Below are positions 8,698 to 16,384 of a stretch of 64,000 nt of DNA, piece by piece. Numbering within the stretch: position 1 is the first letter of the stretch; the number at the start of each line of letters is the position of its first letter. The position numbers were made by a program, and so were the translations under genes. The stretch spans positions 62,001-126,000 of the forward strand of contig NZ_JADLQN010000006.1 in assembly GCF_015477835.1 (NCBI RefSeq), in the 5' to 3' direction. The notes beneath the pieces were generated by a model, which saw nothing but the letters and a program-made list of their open reading frames with translations, was not told where the DNA came from and did no database searches. This DNA is from Nocardia higoensis (GTDB lineage Bacteria > Actinomycetota > Actinomycetes > Mycobacteriales > Mycobacteriaceae).

Positions 8698-8739
8698 CCG
8701 CACAGCTTTTCACAGCGCAAATGAGGAAACAACCGTGTA

Positions 8740-8757
8740 CGGAAACGCTTGTTTCCG
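8740..8757. promoter_or_regulatory. Palindromic TetR operator candidate
   Basis: CGGAAACGCTTGTTTCCG is a perfect 7-base inverted repeat around a 4-base spacer, midway between the divergent TetR and P450 genes. A further half site GGAAAC lies at 8725-8730. Confidence 0.65.
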
Positions 8758-8800
8758 ATATGGTCGAGATCACTCGCAGCGTCGCGAAGGGAATTCGGCC

Positions 8801-10285
8801 ATGAGTCTGCTCCTGCCTCACAAGCTCCAACCCAACAGAACCAGCACGGTCTCCGACACAGCCCGGCATCTGCGCACGAAGCTGTCCTGGCGGGTGCAGC
8901 GTGCCGGCGTGCGGATGATGAAGCGCTACAAGCCGCACATGACTCCGCTCGCCGAGCCGCCGGCGGGCAGCGGCCTGAAACCGACACTGGGCGACTATGG
9001 TCCACCGGGCATCGGCTACACCCTGCACACCCTCGCCGATCCGATGACCTTCTCCCGAGAGCGGTTCGAACAGCTCGGCCCGGTCTCCTGGCTCGGCGTG
9101 CTCGGGCGCGCGGTGGTCACCATCAACGGCCCCGAGGCCTTCGAGGAAGTGCTGCTCGATCGCAACAAGGTCTTCTCCGCCCAACGCGGCTGGGAATGGC
9201 TGATCGGCCCGTTCTTCCACGGTGGCGTGCTGCTGCGCGACTTCGACGACCACATGTTCCACCGCCGGATCCTGCAGCAGGCTTTCACCCGGCCCCGCCT
9301 GATCGGCTATCAGGAACTGACCAGCCCGCTGCTGCGCCGCGGCATCGCCGCCTGGCAGCCCTCGCCGGAATTCCACCTGCACACCGCGGTCAAGCAACTG
9401 CTGTTGCACCAGGCGACCGAGGTCTTCGTCGGCGCGAAACTGGGCCCGGAGAGCGTGGCACTGGCACACGCCTTCGACGACGCGGTGCACGGCGGCACCG
9501 CGATGGTGCGCGCCAATGTGCCCGGTGGGGTGTGGGCGCGCGGGCTGCGCGGGCGGCGCAAGCTCGAGGAGTACTTCCGCAGCGAGATCGAGGTCAAGCG
9601 CGCGGGCGACGGGGCCGATCTGTTCAGCGTGCTGAGCAAGGCGACCACCGACGAGGGCCACACCTTCACCGACGAAGAAGTCGTCCAGCACATGATCTTC
9701 GTGATGCTGGCCGCCCACGACACCAGCACCATCGCGACCTGCATGCTCGTCTACGAACTGGGCAGGCATCCGCAGTGGCAGGAGCGGCTGCGCGAGGAGG
9801 CCCGCGCACTGGGCAAGGACTCGCTCGGCTACGAGGATCTGGACTCGATGCCGTTGCTGGACATGGCTTTCAAGGAGGCGCTGCGGATGTACGCGCCGGT
9901 CGCTCAGCAGGCCCGCGAGACCATCGCCGACACCGACATCTGCGGGCACTACGTGCCCAAGGGCACGCTGGTCATGTGCGGTCCGTACATGATGATGCGC
10001 ATGGCGAAATACTGGAGCGATCCCGACGAATTCGATCCCGAGCGGTTCTCCCCGCAGCGGCGCGAGGACAAGTCGCATCGCTTCGCCTGGTCGCCCTTCG
10101 GCGGCGGCGCGCACAAGTGCATCGGGCTGTACTTCGGTGGGATGACGGTCAAGGCGGTGCTGCACCAGATGCTGCTGAACTACCGCTGGTCGGTGCGCCC
10201 CGGCTACGAACCGCTGCTGGTGGCCGGTACCGGCCCGACGCCCGCCGACGGCCTGCCCATCGAACTGGAACGGATCAGCCGATGA
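8801..10285 (+). CDS. Cytochrome P450 of the CYP136 type
   Basis: 494 residues; ATG 8801 with AAGGGAA upstream. Long stretches resemble mycobacterial CYP136: AEPPAGSGLKPTLGD (51-65) and GWEWLIGPFFHGG with DDHMFHRRILQQAF. All catalytic P450 elements are present: the oxygen-activating I-helix AAHDTST (304-310), ExxR (Glu359-Arg362) and the heme loop FGGGAHKC with Cys440. The first 45 residues are basic and may contact membrane. The substrate is unknown; lipid or sterol-like compounds are likely in this family. The ferredoxin gene overlaps its stop by four bases. Confidence 0.9.
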   Translation: MSLLLPHKLQPNRTSTVSDTARHLRTKLSWRVQRAGVRMMKRYKPHMTPLAEPPAGSGLKPTLGDYGPPGIGYTLHTLADPMTFSRERFEQLGPVSWLGVLGRAVVTINGPEAFEEVLLDRNKVFSAQRGWEWLIGPFFHGGVLLRDFDDHMFHRRILQQAFTRPRLIGYQELTSPLLRRGIAAWQPSPEFHLHTAVKQLLLHQATEVFVGAKLGPESVALAHAFDDAVHGGTAMVRANVPGGVWARGLRGRRKLEEYFRSEIEVKRAGDGADLFSVLSKATTDEGHTFTDEEVVQHMIFVMLAAHDTSTIATCMLVYELGRHPQWQERLREEARALGKDSLGYEDLDSMPLLDMAFKEALRMYAPVAQQARETIADTDICGHYVPKGTLVMCGPYMMMRMAKYWSDPDEFDPERFSPQRREDKSHRFAWSPFGGGAHKCIGLYFGGMTVKAVLHQMLLNYRWSVRPGYEPLLVAGTGPTPADGLPIELERISR

Positions 10286-10506
10286 AATTGATCGCCGACA
10301 GGAACCGTTGCGAGGGACACGGCATGTGCGAGGCGCTGGCGCCGGAGCTGTTCCGCGTCGGCGACGACGGCATCGTCACCCTCCTGCGCGACACCGTCAC
10401 CGAGGCCGATCGCGACATCGTCGAACTCGCGGTCGACAGCTGCCCGGTACAGGCGCTGAGCCTGGACCGCGGCCAGGACCGATCACCCTCGGCGGAATTC
10501 GAGTAG
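10282..10506 (+). CDS. P450-partner ferredoxin, [3Fe-4S]-type
   Basis: 74 residues, ATG in the ATGA overlap with the P450 stop. Cys10, His13 and Cys16 form CEGHGMC, and Cys54-Pro55 completes the CxxHxxC...CP pattern of actinobacterial P450 ferredoxins, in which the second cluster cysteine is replaced (here by His). It should pass electrons from a reductase elsewhere in the genome to the CYP136 enzyme. The C-terminus extends about 15 polar residues past the fold. Confidence 0.9.
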   Translation: MKLIADRNRCEGHGMCEALAPELFRVGDDGIVTLLRDTVTEADRDIVELAVDSCPVQALSLDRGQDRSPSAEFE

Positions 10507-10582
10507 TCGGCTACTCGGGTCGCCCGCCCGCCCCGGTTTCATGATCATCTCCGGAATCCGGACGCGAGAAGGGGATCAGGGG

Positions 10583-11359
10583 ATGTCCGAGGAGAACGGG
10601 TTGTTGTCGCAGGCGCCGAGCAGTGAGCCGCCGCTGCGAGGTGAACTGCCGGTCACACGGCACCGCGGCCGCGGCGCGCACGTCGTGGGCGGTGGGCGGG
10701 GAGACCGCCGTATGCACGGCGAGGGCCGGGTACCCGGGGACGGCCGTACACGTGATGATGACCGGGTGAACGTCGAGAGCGGCGGCCACGCCGGCGCCGA
10801 TGCGAACGCCGACATCGATGTGCATATCGGCGGTGGTGGACAGGTCGGCGGTGGTGGACAGGTCGGAGACAGTCGCGACGCCGACGGGTGTGGCGGCCGC
10901 GCCGACGCCGGTGGGCATGCGCGCGGCGGTGATCCCGGCGCCTTCCGGCGGCTGGGCCGGGCAGGCGGGCGCTCGGCGGGCGCGGGCGTCCGGCTGGCCG
11001 TACGCGCCTCGCACGCCGCCGAACGCGCCGAGGTGACCACCGACGTCCATCGATTTGCCGACCGTTCGCTGCGGGCGGTGCTCGAGGTGCTGGACCGGCG
11101 CAGACAGGTGGAGCAATTGGCCGGGATCGCCGATCCGCTGGTGCTGGCCGCCGTGCGCACCCTGGTGAGCACGGGCCCGGCGCCCGAACGCGCGCTCGGC
11201 ACGGCCGTGCTGGCCCGAGTCGATGTGCGGCTGGTCGCCGCCGACACCGCGGAGTTGTGTGCGGGCTACCACCGGGGCGACAGGCGGTTCGCGCTGGCCG
11301 CCCGAGCCGTGCGCAGGCGCGCCTCCGGCTGGCGGCTGACGGCGTTGCGCGTGCGCTGA
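10583..11359 (+). CDS. Rv/DUF6459-type protein with Gly-rich N-terminal half
   Basis: 258 residues from ATG 10583 (AGGGG just before); an earlier ATG at 10541 is possible. Residues 1-150 are low-complexity, rich in Gly, Asp, His and Arg, with a short duplication of GGGQVGGGGQVG. The last 100 residues match the small actinobacterial family tagged DUF6459: FADRSLRAVLEVLDRRRQVE, LVLAAVRTLVSTG, and ARAVRRRASGWRLTALRV. The function is unknown; the family often sits near Sec or cell-division genes elsewhere, but not here. An opposite-strand frame of 223 residues over the same region is rejected. Confidence 0.65.
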   Translation: MSEENGLLSQAPSSEPPLRGELPVTRHRGRGAHVVGGGRGDRRMHGEGRVPGDGRTRDDDRVNVESGGHAGADANADIDVHIGGGGQVGGGGQVGDSRDADGCGGRADAGGHARGGDPGAFRRLGRAGGRSAGAGVRLAVRASHAAERAEVTTDVHRFADRSLRAVLEVLDRRRQVEQLAGIADPLVLAAVRTLVSTGPAPERALGTAVLARVDVRLVAADTAELCAGYHRGDRRFALAARAVRRRASGWRLTALRVR

Positions 11360-11468
11360 GTGAGTGCCGTCGCCGCGAGTGACGTGTGTGACCTGAACCG
11401 CGCGCGAACTGCGGACACACCTCCCCAAACGACCGCGGGCCGGTCCCGTCGCCACTACTTTGGAGTAG

Positions 11469-12845
11469 GTGCGGCGAAGTCCGGGAGTGATCGAGTCGAT
11501 CACGGTGTGGTTGTCCGCCGTGATGGGTTGCCTGGCGCTGTCCACGCCGATCTCGCTGGCCTGGGCCGAGGGCGCGGCGTCGCTGGAGATGGAGCTGCTG
11601 ATGCAGAGCCTGCCCAGGGCGACTGCTGTGGGTGGCCTGGCGGCGATCATCACGGTGGGCTTCGCGACGACGACCGGTTCCACCCGGATCGCCTGGTTGA
11701 TCACGTTCGGCGGCAGCCTCATTCTGTTAGCCAATCATGTGCTGTGGCTGGGCTTCTCCGGCTTCGCGCCGCTCACCACGCTGAACTACGTGGATTGCAT
11801 GGCCGGCGGCGTGATGCTCGGCGGCGTCCTCGCCGCCGTCCAGCACCGCAGATCGCTCATGCTGGTGGCCGCCCTCGGCGGCATGGTCGCCATCATGCTC
11901 AGCGATCTCAGCGTCTCGGGCGCGGAGTTCTCCGGTGTCGCGGGCGACTCTCCACTCGGCTGGTTCCTGACCGAATCCATCCCGGTGGCTCTCATAGCAC
12001 CGACCGCCGCGCTGACCGTGTGGTGTGCGATTCGGCGCGGAAGACCGCGACCCGAGGATTCGGACGTCTCGGTCGAACTGCCGTTGCGGCCGATACTCGC
12101 CATGCTGGTGCTCACCGCGAGCAGGGTCATCGGTTCCTCATGGCTGATCCGGGACGGCTCCGCCCCCTTCGACGCGCTGCCCGTCGCCCTGATCACCGTG
12201 GTCGCTGCCTTGTGCACCGCCCTGCTGCTGCCGCGCCGCGAAGGCGAGATGGTGCTTGCCATGGTCGCGGTGGCCGCCGCGGGTGGGGCGGTCTTTCTGG
12301 TGCCGCTGACCAGTTGGATGGTGCCCCTGCTGCTCGCCGCCGGGGTGGCGGGCCTCGTGCTCGGCGTCCACCGGCCGATGCCGCTGGCCGCGATCTTCGG
12401 TTCGATCGGGTTGGCCCTGTTCGCGTTGCTGACGGTGGACGCGAACGGTCCCGGCGCCCCCGCGACGGTGAGCGGATGTCTGGTGCTGACCCTGCTGGTC
12501 GGTTACAGCCTGGCCTCCACATTGCCTCGCAACGGTGCCGCTGCGCTGATGCTCGGACTGGTCGTGCTCTGTCTGCCCGGACCGACGGTCGCCGTGCGTG
12601 CCCGGATCTTCGGTATCGGCTTCGCCCTGCCCCGCAGTTGGCAGGCGCCGGGAGAGGACGCCACCTCCGAGGTACTGCTGTTCGCGTTGACCGGCATCGT
12701 CGCCATGATCATCGCGATCGGGTGCGCGCTCGCCCTGCTGGTGTTGCGCCGAATCCGCCCTGCGCCGCCGACGACCGCCGATCGCGTCGACGCAGCAGCA
12801 GTCGTCGAGGAAGGGAAGGACCGGCGCATCCTCGAGCAGCGTTAA
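11469..12845 (+). CDS. Polytopic membrane protein of unknown function
   Basis: 458 residues; GTG 11469 with GGAG four bases before. About twelve hydrophobic helices alternate with short loops (for example LITFGGSLILLANHVLWLGF and ALFALLTVDANGPGA), then a charged cytosolic tail of about 30 residues. The length and helix number would suit a transporter, but no MFS or ABC signature is visible. It ends 10 bases before the DUF72 gene, so the two may form an operon. Confidence 0.7.
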   Translation: MRRSPGVIESITVWLSAVMGCLALSTPISLAWAEGAASLEMELLMQSLPRATAVGGLAAIITVGFATTTGSTRIAWLITFGGSLILLANHVLWLGFSGFAPLTTLNYVDCMAGGVMLGGVLAAVQHRRSLMLVAALGGMVAIMLSDLSVSGAEFSGVAGDSPLGWFLTESIPVALIAPTAALTVWCAIRRGRPRPEDSDVSVELPLRPILAMLVLTASRVIGSSWLIRDGSAPFDALPVALITVVAALCTALLLPRREGEMVLAMVAVAAAGGAVFLVPLTSWMVPLLLAAGVAGLVLGVHRPMPLAAIFGSIGLALFALLTVDANGPGAPATVSGCLVLTLLVGYSLASTLPRNGAAALMLGLVVLCLPGPTVAVRARIFGIGFALPRSWQAPGEDATSEVLLFALTGIVAMIIAIGCALALLVLRRIRPAPPTTADRVDAAAVVEEGKDRRILEQR

Positions 12846-12855
12846 TGTCGCGGGT

Positions 12856-13695
12856 ATGCGCCTTCACGTGGGATGTGCGATGTGGACCCATCCGTCCTGG
12901 CAGGATCGGCAGTTGCCGCCCTCGGAGCGGTTGCGCTGGTACGCCGGGCACTGCAACGCGGTCGAGGGCAACACCACGTTCTACGCCACACCCTCGCCCG
13001 CCACGGTGCGTTCCTGGGCCGAACAGACCGATCCGGAGTTCCGGTTCGCCGCCAAGCTACCCAAGTCGATCACCCACGAGCACAGGCTCTTCGACGCCGA
13101 TGCCGAACTGAGTGCCTTCCTGGACGCGATGGCCCCGCTCGGCGAGCGCCTGCACACCCTGTGGGTGCAGCTACCCGGCTCGTTCGGGCCCGGCGATCTC
13201 GGCGCACTGGCCCGATTCCTGCCGACCCTGCCCGCGCGGGCCCGTCGCACCGTGGAGGTCCGCCACCGGGCGTTCTACGACGACCAGCGGGCCGCCGCCG
13301 CGCTGGAAAGGGTGCTCGACCGGGCGGGCGCGGAGTGGACCACCTTCGACACCTCGGTCCTGTTCTCGGCCCCTGCCTCCAGTCCCGCCGAACTGGAGGC
13401 CCGATCGAAGAAGCCGCGGCTGCCGCGGCGCACCCGCGCGCTGACCGCCGACCCGATGGTGCGTTACCACGGCCGTGACGACGAGGAGACGACCGTGGCG
13501 GGCTGGCAGCCGTGGCTGCCCGTCGTCGCGGAGTGGCTGCGCGCCGGCCGCACCCCGACGGTGTTCGTGCACACTCCCGACAACGCCTCGTCGCTGCGAT
13601 TGGCACGGCGCTTCCACGACGAGGTACGCGCGCTGGTCCCCGAACTCGACCCGCTGCCCGATCCGAGCGCGCACGAGCCGATGACCCTGTTCTGA
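12856..13695 (+). CDS. DUF72-family protein (YecE-like)
   Basis: 279 residues. The TIM-barrel-like DUF72 pattern is plain: VGCAMWTHPSWQ at the start, NAVEGNTTFYATPS, FRFAAKLPKSITHEHRL, a central LWVQLPGSFGP, and TVEVRHRAFYD. These features are shared with YecE proteins, whose chemistry is unknown. The protein lacks membrane segments. It lies just after the membrane protein and converges on the TetR gene at 13714. Confidence 0.85.
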   Translation: MRLHVGCAMWTHPSWQDRQLPPSERLRWYAGHCNAVEGNTTFYATPSPATVRSWAEQTDPEFRFAAKLPKSITHEHRLFDADAELSAFLDAMAPLGERLHTLWVQLPGSFGPGDLGALARFLPTLPARARRTVEVRHRAFYDDQRAAAALERVLDRAGAEWTTFDTSVLFSAPASSPAELEARSKKPRLPRRTRALTADPMVRYHGRDDEETTVAGWQPWLPVVAEWLRAGRTPTVFVHTPDNASSLRLARRFHDEVRALVPELDPLPDPSAHEPMTLF

Positions 13696-13713
13696 CGCCC
13701 GTTCCCTGTCCGG

Positions 13714-14376
13714 CTAGTCCAACCCGAGCACCGCTGTGGTGAACGCGATGAACAGCGGCGCCGAGGCGGGCACGGCCTGGGCGCCCTCGGTCAGCATGAC
13801 GCGGCGGGTGCGCTCGCTGATCGCGTCCGGGATCAGCGCGATCAGTTCGGAGGAGACCGGCGGCACCAACGGATCGGCGGCTCTGGCCCTGGCGTGGAAA
13901 TGCCGGTACATCTCGGTGATCGGGTCCATCGCCAGCACCCGCACCGCTGTCGCGGCTCGCTCGACGCGGGCCGATTCGACGAGCACCATGCGGGCGAAAC
14001 GCGGCTCCTCGGCGACCGCGTCGCAGAAGGTGGTGATGACGCAGGCGATCCGGACCCGGGGATCGGCGCCGTGGGGCAGCCGGGCCAGCGCCACGCGGAC
14101 GCGCTGGGCGAGCACGGCGATGCCGGTGTGCACCGACTCGACGAAACAGTGCTCCTTGTTGGTGAAGTGCTCGTAGAAGGTACTGCGCGAGACCCGTGCG
14201 GCGGCCACGATGTCGCCGAGCGTCGTCGCGGGATAGCCCTTCTCGTCGACACATTCGACAAGTGCGGCGATCAGTCTGCCGCGCGGTGACGAGGGGGAGT
14301 CCGTGCGGACCGCCGCGCGACGATCGGCGAGTTCGCTGTCGTGCAACGACTCGCATCGAGTTGTCGAGGGGCGCAT
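13714..14376 (-). CDS. TetR-family regulator
   Basis: 220 residues from ATG 14376 (AGAAAGG upstream); the longer frame to 14541 reads through Arg-rich non-coding sequence. HTH: LIAALVECVDEKGYPATTLG followed by ARVSRSTFYEHFTNKEHCF. The remaining helices form a ligand domain of unknown specificity. Its target is not obvious: the divergent neighbour at 14613 is a membrane-anchored protein of unknown role. Confidence 0.85.
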   Translation of the reverse strand: MRPSTTRCESLHDSELADRRAAVRTDSPSSPRGRLIAALVECVDEKGYPATTLGDIVAAARVSRSTFYEHFTNKEHCFVESVHTGIAVLAQRVRVALARLPHGADPRVRIACVITTFCDAVAEEPRFARMVLVESARVERAATAVRVLAMDPITEMYRHFHARARAADPLVPPVSSELIALIPDAISERTRRVMLTEGAQAVPASAPLFIAFTTAVLGLD

Positions 14377-14612
14377 GAAAGCCTTTCTGTCGGAGGTCCG
14401 TGCGATACGGCGCGGGGAACGCCACCGGTGGCAACCGTGCTCGTGAGCGTTGCGCCGCCGCGCGCGGGTTCCGATTATGCGCGCCATCGCCTTTCCCGCC
14501 GCACGGCGGCCGCCCCGAACGGGCCGGATCGGGCCGTTCACCCGTCATTTTCGGGCCCGATGTGCAATGTTGTTACTGCGCAACGGTATTGACAGGGGAA
14601 GGTGCGTCGTTC

Positions 14613-15287
14613 ATGGCGTCCTACGCGGTGGGGTCACGACGTGCGTCGCCGGGTGCCCGGCGCCCGGTCTGGCCGGGCATGATCACCCAGGGGGAGCCGC
14701 GGGCCGGACGTGCTCGCGGGGGCTCGCCCGGACACGGCAGTCTCGGGAAGCGACGGCGGCGCGGACGGCCGCCGCGACGGCGCCGCCCATGGCTGGTGAC
14801 CGCTGTGGCGCTGGGTGTTTCGCTGTCGGCGGTGGCGGTGGTGCTCGCCTATGTGTCCACCGCACCCGGCCCGCGACAGTCCGCGACCGTGGCCGATCCG
14901 GTGCTCGGCGGCGGACCCGGCTGTGAACCGCTGCGCACCCCGCAGTTGGTGCGCGGCAACGGCACCGGCTCCGCGGCCAGCGGCCCCGACGCCGTGCTCG
15001 CCTTCCAGTACGCCTACTACGTGACCCGCTCCGGCGCGCAGGCCCGCGCGATCACCACCCGCGACGCGGTCGTCTCGACCGCCGAGGTCATCGACGCGGG
15101 CATCGCCTCGGTGCCGCCGGACACCCGGCACTGCGTGCTCATCTCCCCGTTGCCCGACGGCCGGTTCGATGTGGTGCTGACCGAAGTCCGCCCCGACGGC
15201 GCGGTCAAGACCTATCGCCAGTTCGTCACGGTGGTCGAACGCGCCGACGGAGTGCTCATCACCCGGATCGGCCCGCCGGACCGGTAG
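14613..15287 (+). CDS. Membrane-anchored extracytoplasmic protein of unknown function
   Basis: 224 residues from ATG 14613, preceded by GGGGAAGG. A cytosolic part of about 55 residues, very rich in Arg and Gly, is followed by one membrane helix (LVTAVALGVSLSAVAVVLAY) and an outer domain of about 140 residues. That domain has an alpha+beta look (AVLAFQYAYYVTRSGAQAR, HCVLISPLPDGRFDVVLTEV, TYRQFVTVVERADGVLI) like NTF2-fold or Mce-associated-type domains of actinobacterial envelope proteins; I cannot assign one. Confidence 0.7.
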   Translation: MASYAVGSRRASPGARRPVWPGMITQGEPRAGRARGGSPGHGSLGKRRRRGRPPRRRRPWLVTAVALGVSLSAVAVVLAYVSTAPGPRQSATVADPVLGGGPGCEPLRTPQLVRGNGTGSAASGPDAVLAFQYAYYVTRSGAQARAITTRDAVVSTAEVIDAGIASVPPDTRHCVLISPLPDGRFDVVLTEVRPDGAVKTYRQFVTVVERADGVLITRIGPPDR

Positions 15288-15317
15288 GTCCCGGGAACGG
15301 CCGGCCCGGCCCCTCCG

Positions 15318-15340
15318 TCGGCTCGGCTCGGCTCGGCTCG
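15318..15340. repeat. TCGGC pentanucleotide tandem repeat
   Basis: Four full TCGGC units plus a partial one in non-coding sequence downstream of the gene ending at 15287. Confidence 0.7.
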
Positions 15341-15458
15341 ATGCCGCCGTCGGCTGGTGGATTCGGTCATGCTCGATGCCGTACGCAGCGGATGCGCGCC
15401 CGCCGGTGGAATCGGTGTGGCGATGCCCTCTGGACTCTCCTCCTTCGGGACCGATTCT

Positions 15459-15493
15459 GATACATTCTTGTATCCGATACATTTATGTATCGG
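15459..15493. promoter_or_regulatory. Two adjoining TetR operator palindromes
   Basis: GATACATTCTTGTATC (15459-15474) and CCGATACATTTATGTATCGG (15474-15493) share the half site GATACA/TGTATC. The second is a perfect 9-base inverted repeat with a 2-base spacer. Centres are 17 bases apart. They stand 134 bases before the TetR start and probably serve autoregulation. Confidence 0.7.
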
Positions 15494-15626
15494 AAGCGGG
15501 TCCCCACCGGGGACGCTCGCCGCCCCGGCGGCGGTCGGGTACCGGGCTACAGCGCGTTCTCGGGCACTGGGCGATTCGGATGGAGCGACAGAGCGGACGG
15601 CGGTGAACCCGCCGCGAGGAGGAACG

Positions 15627-16382
15627 GTGACGGCGGCAGCGCAGGCCGGGCGAGCACAGGCGGGTGACCCGCCTCGGGCGTCCGCGCGACAACCGCGGGC
15701 TCGGACCGGCACGGCCGCCGGGGCCAAGCCGCCGAGCCGGCGACGCGTACGCACCCGCGACCGGCTGCTCGCCGCGGCCTACGAGGTCTTCGCCGAAGAA
15801 GGGTTCGGACGCGCGACCGTGGAGCGGGTATGCGATCGGGCCGGGTTCACCCGCGGCGCGTTCTATTCGAACTTCACCTCCCTCGACGAGTTGTTCCTGG
15901 CCATGTGGGAGCAGCGCTCGGGCGCCATGCTGGACAACCTGCGCGCCGCGCTCGGGGCCCTCACCTCGGAAGGTCCCGATGCGCCGGGGCACGATGATGT
16001 ACCCACCTCCGGTGTCACCGGTAACGCGGAGGTACGCGCGGCCGTCGCCCGCCTGCTGGAGGTGGTGCCGCTGGAGGAAGCCTGGTTCCGGATCACCGCC
16101 GAGTTCACCGCGCACGCGCTGCGCACTCCCGATCTGCGCCGGGTGATGGCCGAGCGGGAGGAAGCCATCGTGGCCGCCCTGACGCCGACCGTCGTGGCCG
16201 CGCTGCGCCGGGCGGGGCGCACCGTCGCCGATCCGGCCGCGCTCGGCCAGGCGCTGATCGCCGTGCACGACGGCACGGCCACCCAGGTGCTGATGGAGCC
16301 GGGCAACCGGACGGTCCTCGGTCGGCGTGCCGACCTGTTCTGCCACGTCGTGCTGGCCTACAGCACGCCAATCGAAGGATGA
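15627..16382 (+). CDS. TetR-family regulator, first gene of the FAD dehydrogenase operon
   Basis: 251 residues from GTG 15627, chosen because GAGGAGG lies four bases before it. A basic Ala/Pro tail of about 35 residues precedes the HTH (RDRLLAAAYEVFAEEGFGRA, then DRAGFTRGAFYSNFTSLDEL). The C-terminal domain has the TetR_C-like helical profile. It overlaps or abuts the dehydrogenase start (ATGA at 16379), so the two are coupled. Tandem palindromes in its promoter point to autorepression released by a substrate of the dehydrogenase (inference). Confidence 0.88.
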   Translation: MTAAAQAGRAQAGDPPRASARQPRARTGTAAGAKPPSRRRVRTRDRLLAAAYEVFAEEGFGRATVERVCDRAGFTRGAFYSNFTSLDELFLAMWEQRSGAMLDNLRAALGALTSEGPDAPGHDDVPTSGVTGNAEVRAAVARLLEVVPLEEAWFRITAEFTAHALRTPDLRRVMAEREEAIVAALTPTVVAALRRAGRTVADPAALGQALIAVHDGTATQVLMEPGNRTVLGRRADLFCHVVLAYSTPIEG

Positions 16383-16384
16383 CG

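Larger units (their letters stand above)
15288..15626. other. Intergenic promoter region of the TetR-FAD dehydrogenase operon
   Basis: About 340 bases without a convincing gene. It holds a TCGGC pentamer array (15318-15340), then a short AT-rich promoter segment carrying two palindromes (15459-15493), then the leader with the ribosome site GAGGAGG at 15616-15622 that selects the GTG start at 15627. Confidence 0.6.

Noticed and set aside
10576..11247. 223-residue minus-strand frame over the DUF6459 gene
   Set aside because: Ser/Arg/Pro-rich composition without motifs; the plus strand has a recognisable C-terminal domain and ribosome site.
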